Assembly (NCBI GenBank): GCA_964533735.1
Contig: CAZHMD010000007.1
Coordinates: 70,977-134,976, forward strand
DNA: 64,000 nt
Origin: UBA6107 sp964533735
GTDB taxonomy: Bacteria; Chloroflexota; Anaerolineae; Anaerolineales; Anaerolineaceae
Direction: 5' to 3'
Within the stretch, counting starts at the first letter, position 1; every line of letters starts with the position of its first letter. The translations under genes and the position numbers were made by a program. The notes under the pieces are model-generated. The model was not told the DNA's origin, searched no databases, and saw nothing but the letters and a program-made list of their open reading frames with translations. Shown here one piece after another: positions 36,152 through 45,108 of the stretch.

Positions 36152-38122
36152 ATGGCAGAAAAATTATTCTTAAAAAGAAATGGTAACCAGGCTTACGAGG
36201 TTCCTGTAATTAAGGTTCATACTCTTGTTCTCGGCAGTGGCGCTGCAGGATTGAATGCGGCAGCTCAGCTTTTTCTTAATGGCATAAAGGATTTGGTGAT
36301 CATCACCGAAGGCCTTTCCATGGGCACTTCGATCAATACTGGAAGCGATAAACAAACCTATTACAAACTCTCCCTCAGTGGTGATGAGGCAGATTCTCCA
36401 GGAGCTATGGCAGAGACCTATTTTGCCAATGGATCGATGCATGGAGATCTTGCTTTGGTTGAATCAAGCCTTTCTGCCCGAAGTTTCATTAATCTGGTTA
36501 ACCTTGGAGTTCCGTTTCCCCGCGATGAATATGGGCAGTTTGTAGGTTACAAAACCGATCATGACCCGCGGCAACGCGCGACATCAATTGGGCCATACAC
36601 CTCCAGAGAAATGTGCTTGAAATTGATTGACCAGGTTAAATCATTTGGGATTGAAATTCGCGAAGGACGTAGCGCAGCAGAGCTGCTTACCACGGAGGGA
36701 GAAAGCCCTCGAACCATTGGTCTCGTGACAGTAACATCCTCAGGGGAATTTGAAATCTATATCTGCGAGAACTTGATTTTTGCAGTTGGTGGACCCGGAG
36801 GATTATATAAGACGAGTGTGTACCCTCCGGTGCATTCTGGTGCTATCGGTTTGGGATTGATGGCTGGTGCATGTGCAGCAAACCTGCCTGAATCTCAATA
36901 TGGTCTTGCATCAATAAAATTTCGATGGAATGTTTCCGGGACATACATGCAGGTTATTCCGAGAATCATCAGCACCAATGCCGATGGGGTTTCGGATGAA
37001 CAGGAGTTTCTGTCACCATATTTCAAGTCAATTGGCGAGATGAGTGGGATGATATTCCTGAAGGGTTATCAATGGCCATTTGACGCGCGAAAAGCAATTG
37101 GTGGATCCTCAATAATTGATATCCTTGTCCATATTGAAACGATGATTAAAGGACGCAGAGTCTTTTTGGATTATCGAACCAATCCCGCCGGCTTCTCTTT
37201 TTCATCTCTTCCTGAGGAAGCTCGCACATACCTGGAAAAATCGGGTGCATTTCAAGTCACTCCAATTGACCGCCTTATCCATATGAATCCTGGAGCGGTT
37301 GAGCTTTACAGCAATCATAAGATCGACCTACGTACAGAGCCATTAGAAGTAGCGGTCTGTGCTCAACATAACAATGGAGGTTTAGCCGGCAATCTCTGGT
37401 ATGAATCAACTAACATTAAGCACCTCTTTCCTATAGGTGAAGTCAATGGATCGCATGGTGTCACCCGACCTGGTGGATCTGCTTTAAATGCTGGTCAGGT
37501 TGCTGGTTTCCGTGCTGCTGAGTATATTGCGAATCGTTATTCCACACACACATTGGACATTGATGAAGTCAAAAATCAAATATCCGGTAAGGTTCAGAAA
37601 ATCATCGAGTGGGCGGAATCCTGTTTACAATCCGAGAAACCCTGGTTAACGGAATTGGATGAACTCCAAAATCGCATGTCTCAAACTGGAGCGCACATCC
37701 GGGAACATCAATTGCTCGCAGGTGAATTAGCCAGGGCGTGGGAACAGGTTTACAGGATTCAGGAAAATGGTGTTAAAGTCGCCGGGTATGAACAATTAAG
37801 ATACGCTTTTCGAGTAAGGCAGCTGGCTTTCGCGCAAGCTGTATACCTTGATGCAATCAACTACTCTCTGGAAAGCGGGGTTGGCAGCAGGGGGTCTTCA
37901 ATTGTCTTGAATGAAAATGGTTTGCACATCCACAATGGGCTGGAAGATAACTGGAAAATCCTTCCTGAAGACTCCTCATTTAGAAAACAAGTCCTCGAGA
38001 CAATCTGCGAGAAGGATGGAAACGTGTCCCACCGATGGATTCCCTGCCGGCCTATTCCGCAAAGTGATTCCTGGTTCGAGACCACTTGGGCACGTTTTCG
38101 AAATGGGGATATCTATACCTAA
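36152..38122 (+). CDS. FAD-dependent fumarate reductase/succinate dehydrogenase-like flavoprotein
   Basis: A 656-residue soluble FAD protein. The dinucleotide-binding start LVLGSGAAGLNAAAQ lies at about residues 26-40. The C-terminal FAD motif (IGEVNGSHGVTRPGGSALNAG, about residues 429-449) includes the Arg-Pro-Gly-Gly-Ser typical of the family, preceded by QHNNGGLAGN. It has no signal peptide, no haem motif and no partner iron-sulphur or membrane subunit genes nearby. It therefore resembles L-aspartate oxidase-type or other stand-alone members. It is encoded just upstream of an IclR regulator and the Liv-type catabolic operon and may oxidise the imported substrate. The substrate is unknown. 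Confidence 0.85.
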   Translation: MAEKLFLKRNGNQAYEVPVIKVHTLVLGSGAAGLNAAAQLFLNGIKDLVIITEGLSMGTSINTGSDKQTYYKLSLSGDEADSPGAMAETYFANGSMHGDLALVESSLSARSFINLVNLGVPFPRDEYGQFVGYKTDHDPRQRATSIGPYTSREMCLKLIDQVKSFGIEIREGRSAAELLTTEGESPRTIGLVTVTSSGEFEIYICENLIFAVGGPGGLYKTSVYPPVHSGAIGLGLMAGACAANLPESQYGLASIKFRWNVSGTYMQVIPRIISTNADGVSDEQEFLSPYFKSIGEMSGMIFLKGYQWPFDARKAIGGSSIIDILVHIETMIKGRRVFLDYRTNPAGFSFSSLPEEARTYLEKSGAFQVTPIDRLIHMNPGAVELYSNHKIDLRTEPLEVAVCAQHNNGGLAGNLWYESTNIKHLFPIGEVNGSHGVTRPGGSALNAGQVAGFRAAEYIANRYSTHTLDIDEVKNQISGKVQKIIEWAESCLQSEKPWLTELDELQNRMSQTGAHIREHQLLAGELARAWEQVYRIQENGVKVAGYEQLRYAFRVRQLAFAQAVYLDAINYSLESGVGSRGSSIVLNENGLHIHNGLEDNWKILPEDSSFRKQVLETICEKDGNVSHRWIPCRPIPQSDSWFETTWARFRNGDIYT

Positions 38123-38146
38123 GGTGAACAATAATCCAACTTATAG

Positions 38147-38175
38147 CCCGGCCTGAAAATGGCTGGGTTTTTTTT
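38147..38175 (+). terminator. Rho-independent terminator after the flavoprotein gene
   Basis: CCCGGCC (38147-38153) pairs with GGCTGGG (38161-38167), with one G-T pair and a 7-base loop, followed by eight T (38168-38175). It ends the flavoprotein transcript, so the IclR gene has its own promoter. Confidence 0.85.
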
Positions 38176-38195
38176 AAAAATCTGACATTAGTCAC

Positions 38196-38224
38196 TTGTA
38201 TTTGGAATTAATACATGCGATAAT
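38196..38224 (+). promoter_or_regulatory. Candidate sigma-70-type promoter of the IclR gene
   Basis: TTGTAT (38196-38201) and GATAAT (38219-38224) are separated by 17 bases, about 65 bases before the IclR start and just after the terminator. Both hexamers deviate from consensus, so confidence is moderate. Confidence 0.4.
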
Positions 38225-38289
38225 ATCAAACGTCATTCGGCATTGTCGCACATTCTCGAGTTTTCATCTCTAGGTAGAAGGAATTGTTA

Positions 38290-39087
38290 TTGGAAACGAC
38301 TTCTAGACCTACAGCCCGTAAATCTATTGCATCAGTCCAACGTGCGCTTGATATTTTGAACCTGTTTAATGTTGGTCATGTTGAACTGGGAAATGCGGAA
38401 ATTGCTAAACTTGTTGATTTACCCGTTGGAACAGCATCAGGGTTGATCTATACCCTGAAGATAAACAACTATTTAGACCAGAACCCAGCCAATCGAAAAT
38501 ACAGGCTGGGTTTAAAGTTAGCTGAAAGAGCCACTGTCCTTTTTGACCAATTAGATCTGCGTAAAGTGGCTGCTCCTTTTCTCGAAAGCCTACGGGATTG
38601 GTGTGGTGAGAGTGTGAACCTCGCGATCCGTGATGGAAATGAGGTTGTTTATATCGAGAGAATGTTTGGGGATCATGCCTTAGGGATTCGCTCAGAGTTG
38701 GGAAGGCGTGGCTCACTCCATAGTACAGCGCTGGGTAAAGCCATAGTATCTTTTCTGCCAGAAACAGAACGACTCGCATTGCTCAGTCGTTTTGTTTTTT
38801 ATTCCGTTACTCCGTTTACGATCACAGATCCAAAAAGATTTCTAAAGGAAATCTCCGTAATTAGTGAGCGGGGTTATGCAGTTGATGAGCAGGAAAACGA
38901 ATTAGGTGGACGGTGTGTTGGTGCACCAATTCTTGACCGCTTTAATTACCCTATTGCGGCAATCAGTATTTCGGTCCCAATTCAACGCTTCCCCCAGGAA
39001 GATATCGAAAAATATAGCCGGAAACTGATAAGCACATCCCAAATTATTTCTCAGAAAATGGGAAACCTTAATGGCAATCATGATTGA
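38290..39087 (+). CDS. IclR-family transcriptional regulator
   Basis: A regulator of about 265 residues. The N-terminal winged helix-turn-helix (about 12-75) includes SVQRALDILNLF and AEIAKLVDLPVGTASGLIYTL. The effector domain follows, with RRGSLHSTALGKAIVSFLP and RGYAVDEQENELGGRCVGAPI, all typical of IclR. The start is taken as the TTG at 38290, which lies 7 bases after GAAGGA; an in-frame TTG at 38284 is too close to that site. It stands at the head of the Liv-type catabolic run. IclR proteins commonly control the adjacent catabolic operon in response to an intermediate, so it is the likely local regulator. Confidence 0.92.
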   Translation: METTSRPTARKSIASVQRALDILNLFNVGHVELGNAEIAKLVDLPVGTASGLIYTLKINNYLDQNPANRKYRLGLKLAERATVLFDQLDLRKVAAPFLESLRDWCGESVNLAIRDGNEVVYIERMFGDHALGIRSELGRRGSLHSTALGKAIVSFLPETERLALLSRFVFYSVTPFTITDPKRFLKEISVISERGYAVDEQENELGGRCVGAPILDRFNYPIAAISISVPIQRFPQEDIEKYSRKLISTSQIISQKMGNLNGNHD

Positions 39088-39232
39088 TGTTCGTATTTTC
39101 CGGCTGATATGAAATGCCATTCCAAAAAATGAACGAGGAGGTGAAATAACATTAATCCAAAAAGCATAACGAAATATAAGGATCACAAGAGTCTTGAGAA
39201 CCATTCAGAATAATTCTAAGAGGAGAATAGTA

Positions 39233-40597
39233 ATGAAAAAGAGCATGTTCTTGCTTATCGCGATCCTGATGATCGCAGCCCTTGCGCTGAGTGCCTGCGC
39301 AAAGCCCACTGTTGCCCCGACCGAAGCTCCTGTTGTCACTGAAGCCCCTGTTGTGGTTACTGAAGCCCCGGTTGTCACAGAAGTTACCCCCATCAAAATC
39401 GGCACATCCCTTCCTTTGACGGGTGAGTTTTCCATCACTGGTACAAAACATCGTGACGGCTATCAGCTTTGTGTTGACCTGATTAACGAAGCCGGTGGTT
39501 TGCTTGGTCGTCCTGTTGAATTAGTTGTCAGCGACAACCAGTCTGACGTCGATACCACCCTCGCCCAGATGGAAAGATTCATCAATGTAGACAAAGTCGA
39601 TCTCATCTTTGGTACCTTCTCCAGCAAATTGACTTTCCCCGCTTCAGCGATCACCGAACAGGCCAAGGTCTTACACCCCATTCCTTCAGCTGCTGCTTTG
39701 CGTGTTTATGAGCGTGGTTTTGAGTACCTGGTCTATTTCCAGCCGAATGCTGCTGAATATATCGGTGCATCACCTGTAATGATGATCAAAGACTTGATCC
39801 CTGCTGATCAGCAGCCTAAAACCATTGCCCTGGCATGGGCAGACGATTTCTATGCCAATGCACTAATTGCTGGTTTACGCGGCGATGATGTTACTTTCCA
39901 GAATAACGATGGATCTGAGAAGACTGTCAGCCTTGCCCCGGGTGAACTCTCCAAATTGAATGCTGAAGTAGTATTCGAAGAGCAGTGGCCAGAGGGTTAC
40001 TCTGATTGGACAACTCTTGCATCAAAATTAAAAGCCGCCAATGCTGATTACCTCTTTGCTCCCGTCACCTCTGCAGATGAAGCCATTAACCTCATCCGTG
40101 CTTTACAGCAGGTTGGTTACAACCCCAAAGGCATTTTCATGAGCCAGGGTGGACAAAAGGAATTTGCTGAAGCGCTCGGAACTGCTGCAAATGGCGTAAC
40201 GATCCAGGCTTCATGGCACGAATTGGCGAATTTCTCCGGTGTTCTCAATGGACAGGAATTCACCAATCAGATGTTCTTGGATGCATTCCAGGCAAAATAT
40301 GGTGCTGCAGGTGGTGAAGACGAAGCCATCCCCTTCGCTTTATGCCAGGGAATCGAACAGGCTGTCCGTGCTACTGAATCCACAGACAACACCGTGCTGC
40401 GCGATTGGCTCTCTGCCCGCACTGAAGCCGATCCGGTAAAAACCATCCTCGGCGATTTCTATTGGGACGCACGTGGTCTTCCGATCAACAAGTCCTTCAT
40501 TATGACCCAATGGCAGGATGGAAAACTTGAGTTTGTATATCCGACCGACGCATTCCCGGGTGTCAAACCCCTCGTTTATCCAAAACCTGAATGGTAA
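39233..40597 (+). CDS. Liv-type (branched-chain amino acid family) solute-binding lipoprotein
   Basis: A 454-residue binding protein of the Peripla_BP_6/LivJ family. The signal peptide ends in lipobox LSAC, then a repetitive tether (TVAPTEAPVV, TEAPVVVTEAPVV) leads to the domain start IKIGTSLPLTGEFSITG. Further family features are LLGRPVELVVSDNQSD and KVDLIFGTFSSK. The start is the ATG at 39233 with AGAGGAG upstream; an upstream in-frame ATG at 39194 lies before the basic start of the signal peptide. The family also carries aromatic, aliphatic and sugar-derived acids. Given the downstream enzymes, the ligand is probably not an amino acid. Confidence 0.93.
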   Translation: MKKSMFLLIAILMIAALALSACAKPTVAPTEAPVVTEAPVVVTEAPVVTEVTPIKIGTSLPLTGEFSITGTKHRDGYQLCVDLINEAGGLLGRPVELVVSDNQSDVDTTLAQMERFINVDKVDLIFGTFSSKLTFPASAITEQAKVLHPIPSAAALRVYERGFEYLVYFQPNAAEYIGASPVMMIKDLIPADQQPKTIALAWADDFYANALIAGLRGDDVTFQNNDGSEKTVSLAPGELSKLNAEVVFEEQWPEGYSDWTTLASKLKAANADYLFAPVTSADEAINLIRALQQVGYNPKGIFMSQGGQKEFAEALGTAANGVTIQASWHELANFSGVLNGQEFTNQMFLDAFQAKYGAAGGEDEAIPFALCQGIEQAVRATESTDNTVLRDWLSARTEADPVKTILGDFYWDARGLPINKSFIMTQWQDGKLEFVYPTDAFPGVKPLVYPKPEW

Positions 40598-40614
40598 ATC
40601 GTAACTGGTAACGA

Positions 40615-40644
40615 TCCGTGTCTGGTGGCAACACCAGACACGGA
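40615..40644 (+). promoter_or_regulatory. Perfect hairpin behind the Liv binding-protein gene
   Basis: TCCGTGTCTGGTG (40615-40627) and CACCAGACACGGA (40632-40644) form a perfect 13-base stem closed by a GCAA tetraloop. No T-run follows. It is likely a message-stabilising or partial attenuating element between the abundant binding protein and the ATPase gene. Confidence 0.75.
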
Positions 40645-40699
40645 CTATTTGCAGGATATTTTCTGCTGGCAGATTTAATCGCCAGATATGGTGAGCACA

Positions 40700-41431
40700 A
40701 TGACATTACTGGAAATTAAAGGACTCAATAAGCACTTTGGTGGCATTCAGGCAGTGTGCAATTGCACATTCTCAGTTGAAGAAGGAAGTATTACCAGCCT
40801 GATTGGTCCAAATGGTGCCGGGAAGACAACGGTTTTCAACCTGGTAACAGGTTTACTCTCCTCCGACTCTGGGGAGGTCTTTTTCCAGGGTAAGAAGATC
40901 ACCGGGCTGCAGCCTCACGAAATCACCCGCAGAGGGATTAGCCGTACTTTTCAGATCACCCGGGATTTGCAGGAAATGACGGTTTTGGAAAATATGGTCA
41001 TCCAATCCCAGGTTAAAGGTTTTTTGGATATGTTTGGTTCCAGCATGTTAAAACACGAAACTGAACACGCGATGGAACTGCTTTCTTTTGTCGGCATTTC
41101 TCACCTTGCACAAGAAAAAGCGAAAAATTTATCCTACGGACAGAAAAAATTGATGGAGTTTGCATCAGTATTGATGTCTGATCCGAAATTAATTATGCTT
41201 GACGAACCCGCAGGTGGTGTGAATCCCACCTTGCTTGAAAGTATTATTGATCGCATCTTGGAGTTAAATAAAAAAGGCATCACCTTTTTAATTGTTGAAC
41301 ACAATATGGACCTTGTGATGAAAATTAGCGATCCGGTGATATGCATGGCTTATGGAACTGTTTTGGCAGAAGGATGTCCAAAGGATATCCAGAACAATAC
41401 CGAAGTCATGGAAGCCTATTTAGGAGAATGA
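40700..41431 (+). CDS. livG: Liv-type ABC transporter ATPase (LivG-like)
   Basis: A 243-residue ATPase. Walker A is GPNGAGKTT, the signature is LSYGQKKL and Walker B is LIMLDEPAGG. The extended region after the Q-loop (QVKGFLDMFGSS) is usual for LivG. The ATG at 40700 follows GGTGAG closely and starts the protein at MTLLEIKGL, where relatives begin. An ATG at 40688 in the same frame would add four residues and has no ribosome site. The LivF gene follows after 3 bases. Confidence 0.93.
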   Translation: MTLLEIKGLNKHFGGIQAVCNCTFSVEEGSITSLIGPNGAGKTTVFNLVTGLLSSDSGEVFFQGKKITGLQPHEITRRGISRTFQITRDLQEMTVLENMVIQSQVKGFLDMFGSSMLKHETEHAMELLSFVGISHLAQEKAKNLSYGQKKLMEFASVLMSDPKLIMLDEPAGGVNPTLLESIIDRILELNKKGITFLIVEHNMDLVMKISDPVICMAYGTVLAEGCPKDIQNNTEVMEAYLGE

Positions 41432-41434
41432 AAT

Positions 41435-42181
41435 ATGGGAACACTCGTAATTGACAATGTTGTTGCTGGTTACGGAAGCGGTCCCGATATTCTCAAAGGG
41501 TTGTCCCTTACCGTCGAATCCTGTCAGACTTATTGCATCATCGGTCCGAACGGAGCTGGAAAATCCACTTTAATTAAGGTGATTGCCGGCCTGCTTAAAC
41601 CCCGGAAAGGTAAAATTGAATTCAAAGGTGAAGAAATCAGCGGATTACGTGCCGATCAGGTTTTGCAGCGTGGGTTATCCTATGTGCCTTCTGACCGCAG
41701 TTTATTTCCGGATATGACCGTCAAAGAAAACCTTCGCATGGGCGGCTTTATCCTTAGAGATTCTCGACTGGTCAACCAGAGGATTGATGAGATATTTACA
41801 ATGTTCCCAATCCTCAAGGAAAAGAGTTCCCAACTGGCTAGAACACTATCAGGTGGTCAACAGCAATTGGCCGCGATCGCAAGAGCATTGGTGCTTAAAC
41901 CGGAAATGATCATGCTTGACGAGCCATCATTAGGATTATCCCCTAAAGTGGTTCAGCTAATATTTTCAACGATCACTGATTTACGAAAGAATGGGATGAC
42001 CATTCTACTCGTCGAACAAAACGCACGTAAAGGTCTCCAAATCGCAGATGTGGGTGTGGTGTTGGATTTGGGGACAAATAGTTTTGAAAGCCCTGCGTCG
42101 GAAGTATTAAGTGATCCGCGGATTCAGGAGCTTTACCTTGGAAAACGCCGAAACCCCCTCGCGACGGAGGAAAAGAAATGA
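41435..42181 (+). CDS. livF: Liv-type ABC transporter ATPase (LivF-like)
   Basis: A 248-residue ATPase with Walker A GPNGAGKST, signature LSGGQQQL, Walker B MIMLDEPSLGLSP and YVPSDRSLFPDMTV, a typical LivF segment. It is the second nucleotide-binding subunit of the importer. GGAG lies before the ATG and the stop overlaps the LivH start (ATGA). Confidence 0.93.
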   Translation: MGTLVIDNVVAGYGSGPDILKGLSLTVESCQTYCIIGPNGAGKSTLIKVIAGLLKPRKGKIEFKGEEISGLRADQVLQRGLSYVPSDRSLFPDMTVKENLRMGGFILRDSRLVNQRIDEIFTMFPILKEKSSQLARTLSGGQQQLAAIARALVLKPEMIMLDEPSLGLSPKVVQLIFSTITDLRKNGMTILLVEQNARKGLQIADVGVVLDLGTNSFESPASEVLSDPRIQELYLGKRRNPLATEEKK

Positions 42182-43053
42182 TACAGGTATTGCAAATAGT
42201 AATCCTTGGTTTGGCGTTGGGAGGTGTTTACGCCTTAATGTCTTCTGGCATGACATTGATTTTTGGGGTGATGCGGATTGTTAACCTGGCCCACTCCGCA
42301 TTTATTGTCATGGCAGCCTATCTTGCTTTTTGGTTATTCAAAGCCTTAAACCTTGATCCGATCCTTTCAATGGCGATCACCATGCCGGTGATGTTCCTCG
42401 TAGGAATGGCTTATTATCGAGTATTGTTCGCATCTCGCGCAGATAACCCTCGTTTTACTGACATCACTGTGCTGATCACGTTTGCCACTGGTTTGGTAAT
42501 TGAAGGCATATTGGCATTTATTTTCACTGGGATCTATCGCTCCACCACTCCGGAATATGCAAAAACCTCTTTCATTTTTGGAACTTTCTTCATCCCTCAA
42601 AGCCAGCTGTATGCCTTAACCATCAGCATTGTGTTGATAGTAGGATTGTGGGTATTCCTGCGCTATACCCGTATTGGCAATGCGGTGCGGGCAACCATGC
42701 AAAATCGCAACGCTGCCCAGGTTGTTGGCGTCAATGTAAGTTGGATTTCGACCCTGTCGTTTGGAATTGGCTTGGCGATGGCAGGCGCAGCAGGATCTCT
42801 GATCAGTTTTGTTTTTACATTTTATCCCGCAAAACATGTAGCCTGGATTGGAATGATCATGTGCTTGGTGGTTCTGGGTGGTATGGGGAGCCTTGTGGGA
42901 GCATTGGTCAGTTCATTTTTATTGGCGACTGCAGCGTCATTCGTCAGCTTCTACATTGGGGCAACTTGGTCCCCAATTACTTTTTACCTGGCATTATTCT
43001 TAATCCTCTTATTCAGACCTCAAGGACTCTTTGGCAAAAAGGTGGAGGGTTAA
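42178..43053 (+). CDS. livH: Liv-type ABC transporter permease (LivH-like)
   Basis: A 291-residue inner-membrane permease with about eight hydrophobic segments. It begins with the LivH pattern GGVYALMSSGMTLIFGVMRI and NLAHSAF. The coupling loop TRIGNAVRATMQNRNAAQVV (about residues 162-181) contacts the ATPases. It overlaps the LivF gene by 4 bases and abuts the LivM start. Confidence 0.93.
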   Translation: MIQVLQIVILGLALGGVYALMSSGMTLIFGVMRIVNLAHSAFIVMAAYLAFWLFKALNLDPILSMAITMPVMFLVGMAYYRVLFASRADNPRFTDITVLITFATGLVIEGILAFIFTGIYRSTTPEYAKTSFIFGTFFIPQSQLYALTISIVLIVGLWVFLRYTRIGNAVRATMQNRNAAQVVGVNVSWISTLSFGIGLAMAGAAGSLISFVFTFYPAKHVAWIGMIMCLVVLGGMGSLVGALVSSFLLATAASFVSFYIGATWSPITFYLALFLILLFRPQGLFGKKVEG

Positions 43054-44274
43054 ATGGCAAATATTCTACCTGATGAACCGAAAGAACAAACGATCATGCC
43101 TGTAACGCAGAAGAAAAGTTCTTTTAAACCGTTTATATTCCCACTGATTATTTCATTACTGTTCCTCATTTGGAAATTTGTGCTTATCAAATCAGGCATC
43201 CTTCTTCCTCTTCCCTGGATGAAACAATGGGGAGAAGCCATGTTAATTCTGGGACTTGGGTTGTGGTTCTTATTTCTACTGACTCCCTATATCACCCGTT
43301 TTACAATTGCGAATAAGTGGATGAAAGCCGGGCTGCCAATACTGATATTGGTGGCATTGATCGTTATCCCTTTGATTCAGATTAAAACCGGAACCCTTAA
43401 TTATTGGTTGTACATGTTGACCATATGCTTTCTCTATATCATTTGGTCGAGCAGTTGGAATATTATCGGCGGATATGCCGGTTACATCTCGCTTGGACAT
43501 AATGTATTTACTGCCTTTGGGGCATATTTTTCGGGAATGATCTTTGTGTTCTGGCAAATATCCCCGTTCATCACCGCACCCCTTGCTGGCATTGCCGCCA
43601 TGGTCGGGGGCCTGCTTTTTGGATTGATCGCTCTGCGAACCCGGGGAAGCACCTTCATTATTTCAACGATCGCTCTGGTTTTGTTGGTCGCTGAAACCCT
43701 GGATAATTGGAAACAAACGGGCGGAACCAACGGGTTACCAATGCCAATGATTCCACTCGATGGCGCGATAGCGAAAATCCCGTTTTACTACTATATGCTC
43801 GCGATAATGGTCCTTTGTATTTTAATGACCTATTTCATCAAACACTCAAAGTTTGGGTTGGGCTTGCGGGCTATCTCTCAAGATGAGACCAAAGCAGAAG
43901 TCGCCGGAATTCCGACACGAATGTACAAGATCCTGGCATTCGGCTTAAGTGGTTTGTTCATCGGAATGTCAGGTGCAATTTACGGATACTCGCTCACATA
44001 TCTGCGGCCTTCCATTTTCCTTACAGTGGCAATCGGGACAGGTATTGTATTGAATACCATTCTGGGTGGAAAAGGGACTGTCAGTGGGCCAGTGATCGGT
44101 GCTGCAATTATGTTGGCAGTAAATGAGTTTGTTGTATCGAAACTTGGTGCAACTGAACTGAACATTGTAGTTACCGGGTTGATTCTCATTTTTGTCTTGT
44201 TGTTTTTCCCGGATGGAATTGTGGGTTCCTTGCGAAACAGGGGTACATTACCAACATTCCTTGACTGGGATTAA
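43054..44274 (+). CDS. livM: Liv-type ABC transporter permease (LivM-like)
   Basis: A 406-residue permease. An N-terminal extension holds additional membrane segments, and the conserved part contains GYAGYISLGHNVFTAFGAY, the LivM landmark, and a coupling loop SKFGLGLRAISQDETKAEV (about residues 267-285). GGAGG lies 7 bases before the ATG, which directly follows the LivH stop. With LivG, LivF, LivH and the lipoprotein it makes a complete five-component importer. Confidence 0.93.
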   Translation: MANILPDEPKEQTIMPVTQKKSSFKPFIFPLIISLLFLIWKFVLIKSGILLPLPWMKQWGEAMLILGLGLWFLFLLTPYITRFTIANKWMKAGLPILILVALIVIPLIQIKTGTLNYWLYMLTICFLYIIWSSSWNIIGGYAGYISLGHNVFTAFGAYFSGMIFVFWQISPFITAPLAGIAAMVGGLLFGLIALRTRGSTFIISTIALVLLVAETLDNWKQTGGTNGLPMPMIPLDGAIAKIPFYYYMLAIMVLCILMTYFIKHSKFGLGLRAISQDETKAEVAGIPTRMYKILAFGLSGLFIGMSGAIYGYSLTYLRPSIFLTVAIGTGIVLNTILGGKGTVSGPVIGAAIMLAVNEFVVSKLGATELNIVVTGLILIFVLLFFPDGIVGSLRNRGTLPTFLDWD

Positions 44275-44321
44275 TCCAAAGAATGACCCTTGTATTCACG
44301 ATTTATCATGAATGAGGTGGT

Positions 44322-45101
44322 ATGGAAAAGAAAATGAAAGTAGCAATTATTACTGGATCTGGCAGGGGGATAGGGCGGGGGATCGCAGTTCAACTTGCAA
44401 AAGCAGGTTGGAAAATTGTGATTAATGACATCGGTAATCCTGATCCACCTGCTGAAACCCTTGATCTTGTCAAGAAAGAAGGTTCTGACGGGTTGATTGT
44501 TTTGGCAAATATCACCGTTGCGGCTGACCGCCAGAGGATCGTAGATGAAACGATTAACAAATTTGGCCAGATCGATCTATTGGTCAATAATGCCGGGATT
44601 GGACCGCGTGTGAGAATGGATATGCTCGAAATCGGCGAAGACAGCATGAATGAAGTATTGGCTGTCAATGCAATTGGTCCATATTTTCTCACCCAACTCG
44701 TTTCAAAAAGAATGATCTCCCTGATCGCGGAAAAGAAAATCGAGTCTGGAAAAATTGTGAATATTGGCTCGATCAGCGCTTACACAAGCAGTACCAGCCG
44801 CGCAGAGTATTGTGTTTCCAAGGCCGCCGTGGCAATGAACACACTGCTCTACGCAGATCGCCTTGCCAGTGAAAGCATCAATGTATACGAAATTCGGCCG
44901 GGAATTATCCAGACACCATTGACCGAAATTGTAAAAGACAAGTACGACAAGTTGATTGCAGAAGGAATTCTGCCAATTAAGCGTTGGGGTCAGCCTGAAG
45001 ATATTGGAAAAGCCATCGTCGCTATTGCTGAGGATTGCCTGCCGTATTCTACTGGACAGATCATAGATGTAGATGGCGGATTCCATCTTCACCGGTTATA
45101 G
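44322..45101 (+). CDS. Short-chain dehydrogenase/reductase (3-ketoacyl-ACP reductase-like)
   Basis: A 259-residue classical SDR. The NAD(P)-binding TGSGRGIGRG lies at about 11-20. NNAG is at about 89-92. The catalytic set is Ser in IGSISAY and YCVSK (Tyr/Lys about 165/169). The C-terminus has GQIIDVDGGFHL. GAGGTGG precedes the ATG. Such enzymes oxidise sugars, sugar acids or hydroxyacyl groups. Within this operon it probably oxidises a hydroxyl of the imported compound or of a 2-keto-3-deoxy acid. Confidence 0.9.
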   Translation: MEKKMKVAIITGSGRGIGRGIAVQLAKAGWKIVINDIGNPDPPAETLDLVKKEGSDGLIVLANITVAADRQRIVDETINKFGQIDLLVNNAGIGPRVRMDMLEIGEDSMNEVLAVNAIGPYFLTQLVSKRMISLIAEKKIESGKIVNIGSISAYTSSTSRAEYCVSKAAVAMNTLLYADRLASESINVYEIRPGIIQTPLTEIVKDKYDKLIAEGILPIKRWGQPEDIGKAIVAIAEDCLPYSTGQIIDVDGGFHLHRL

Positions 45102-45108
45102 AGGTTAA

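Noticed and set aside
35965..36153. 62-residue minus-strand frame in the divergent promoter region
   Set aside because: It covers the palindrome and the extended -10, has no ribosome site and no recognisable domain.
39233..44274. Branched-chain amino acid uptake as the role of the Liv-type importer
   Set aside because: The family is broad, and the genes that follow are sugar-acid, CoA and alcohol enzymes, with no amino-acid metabolism.
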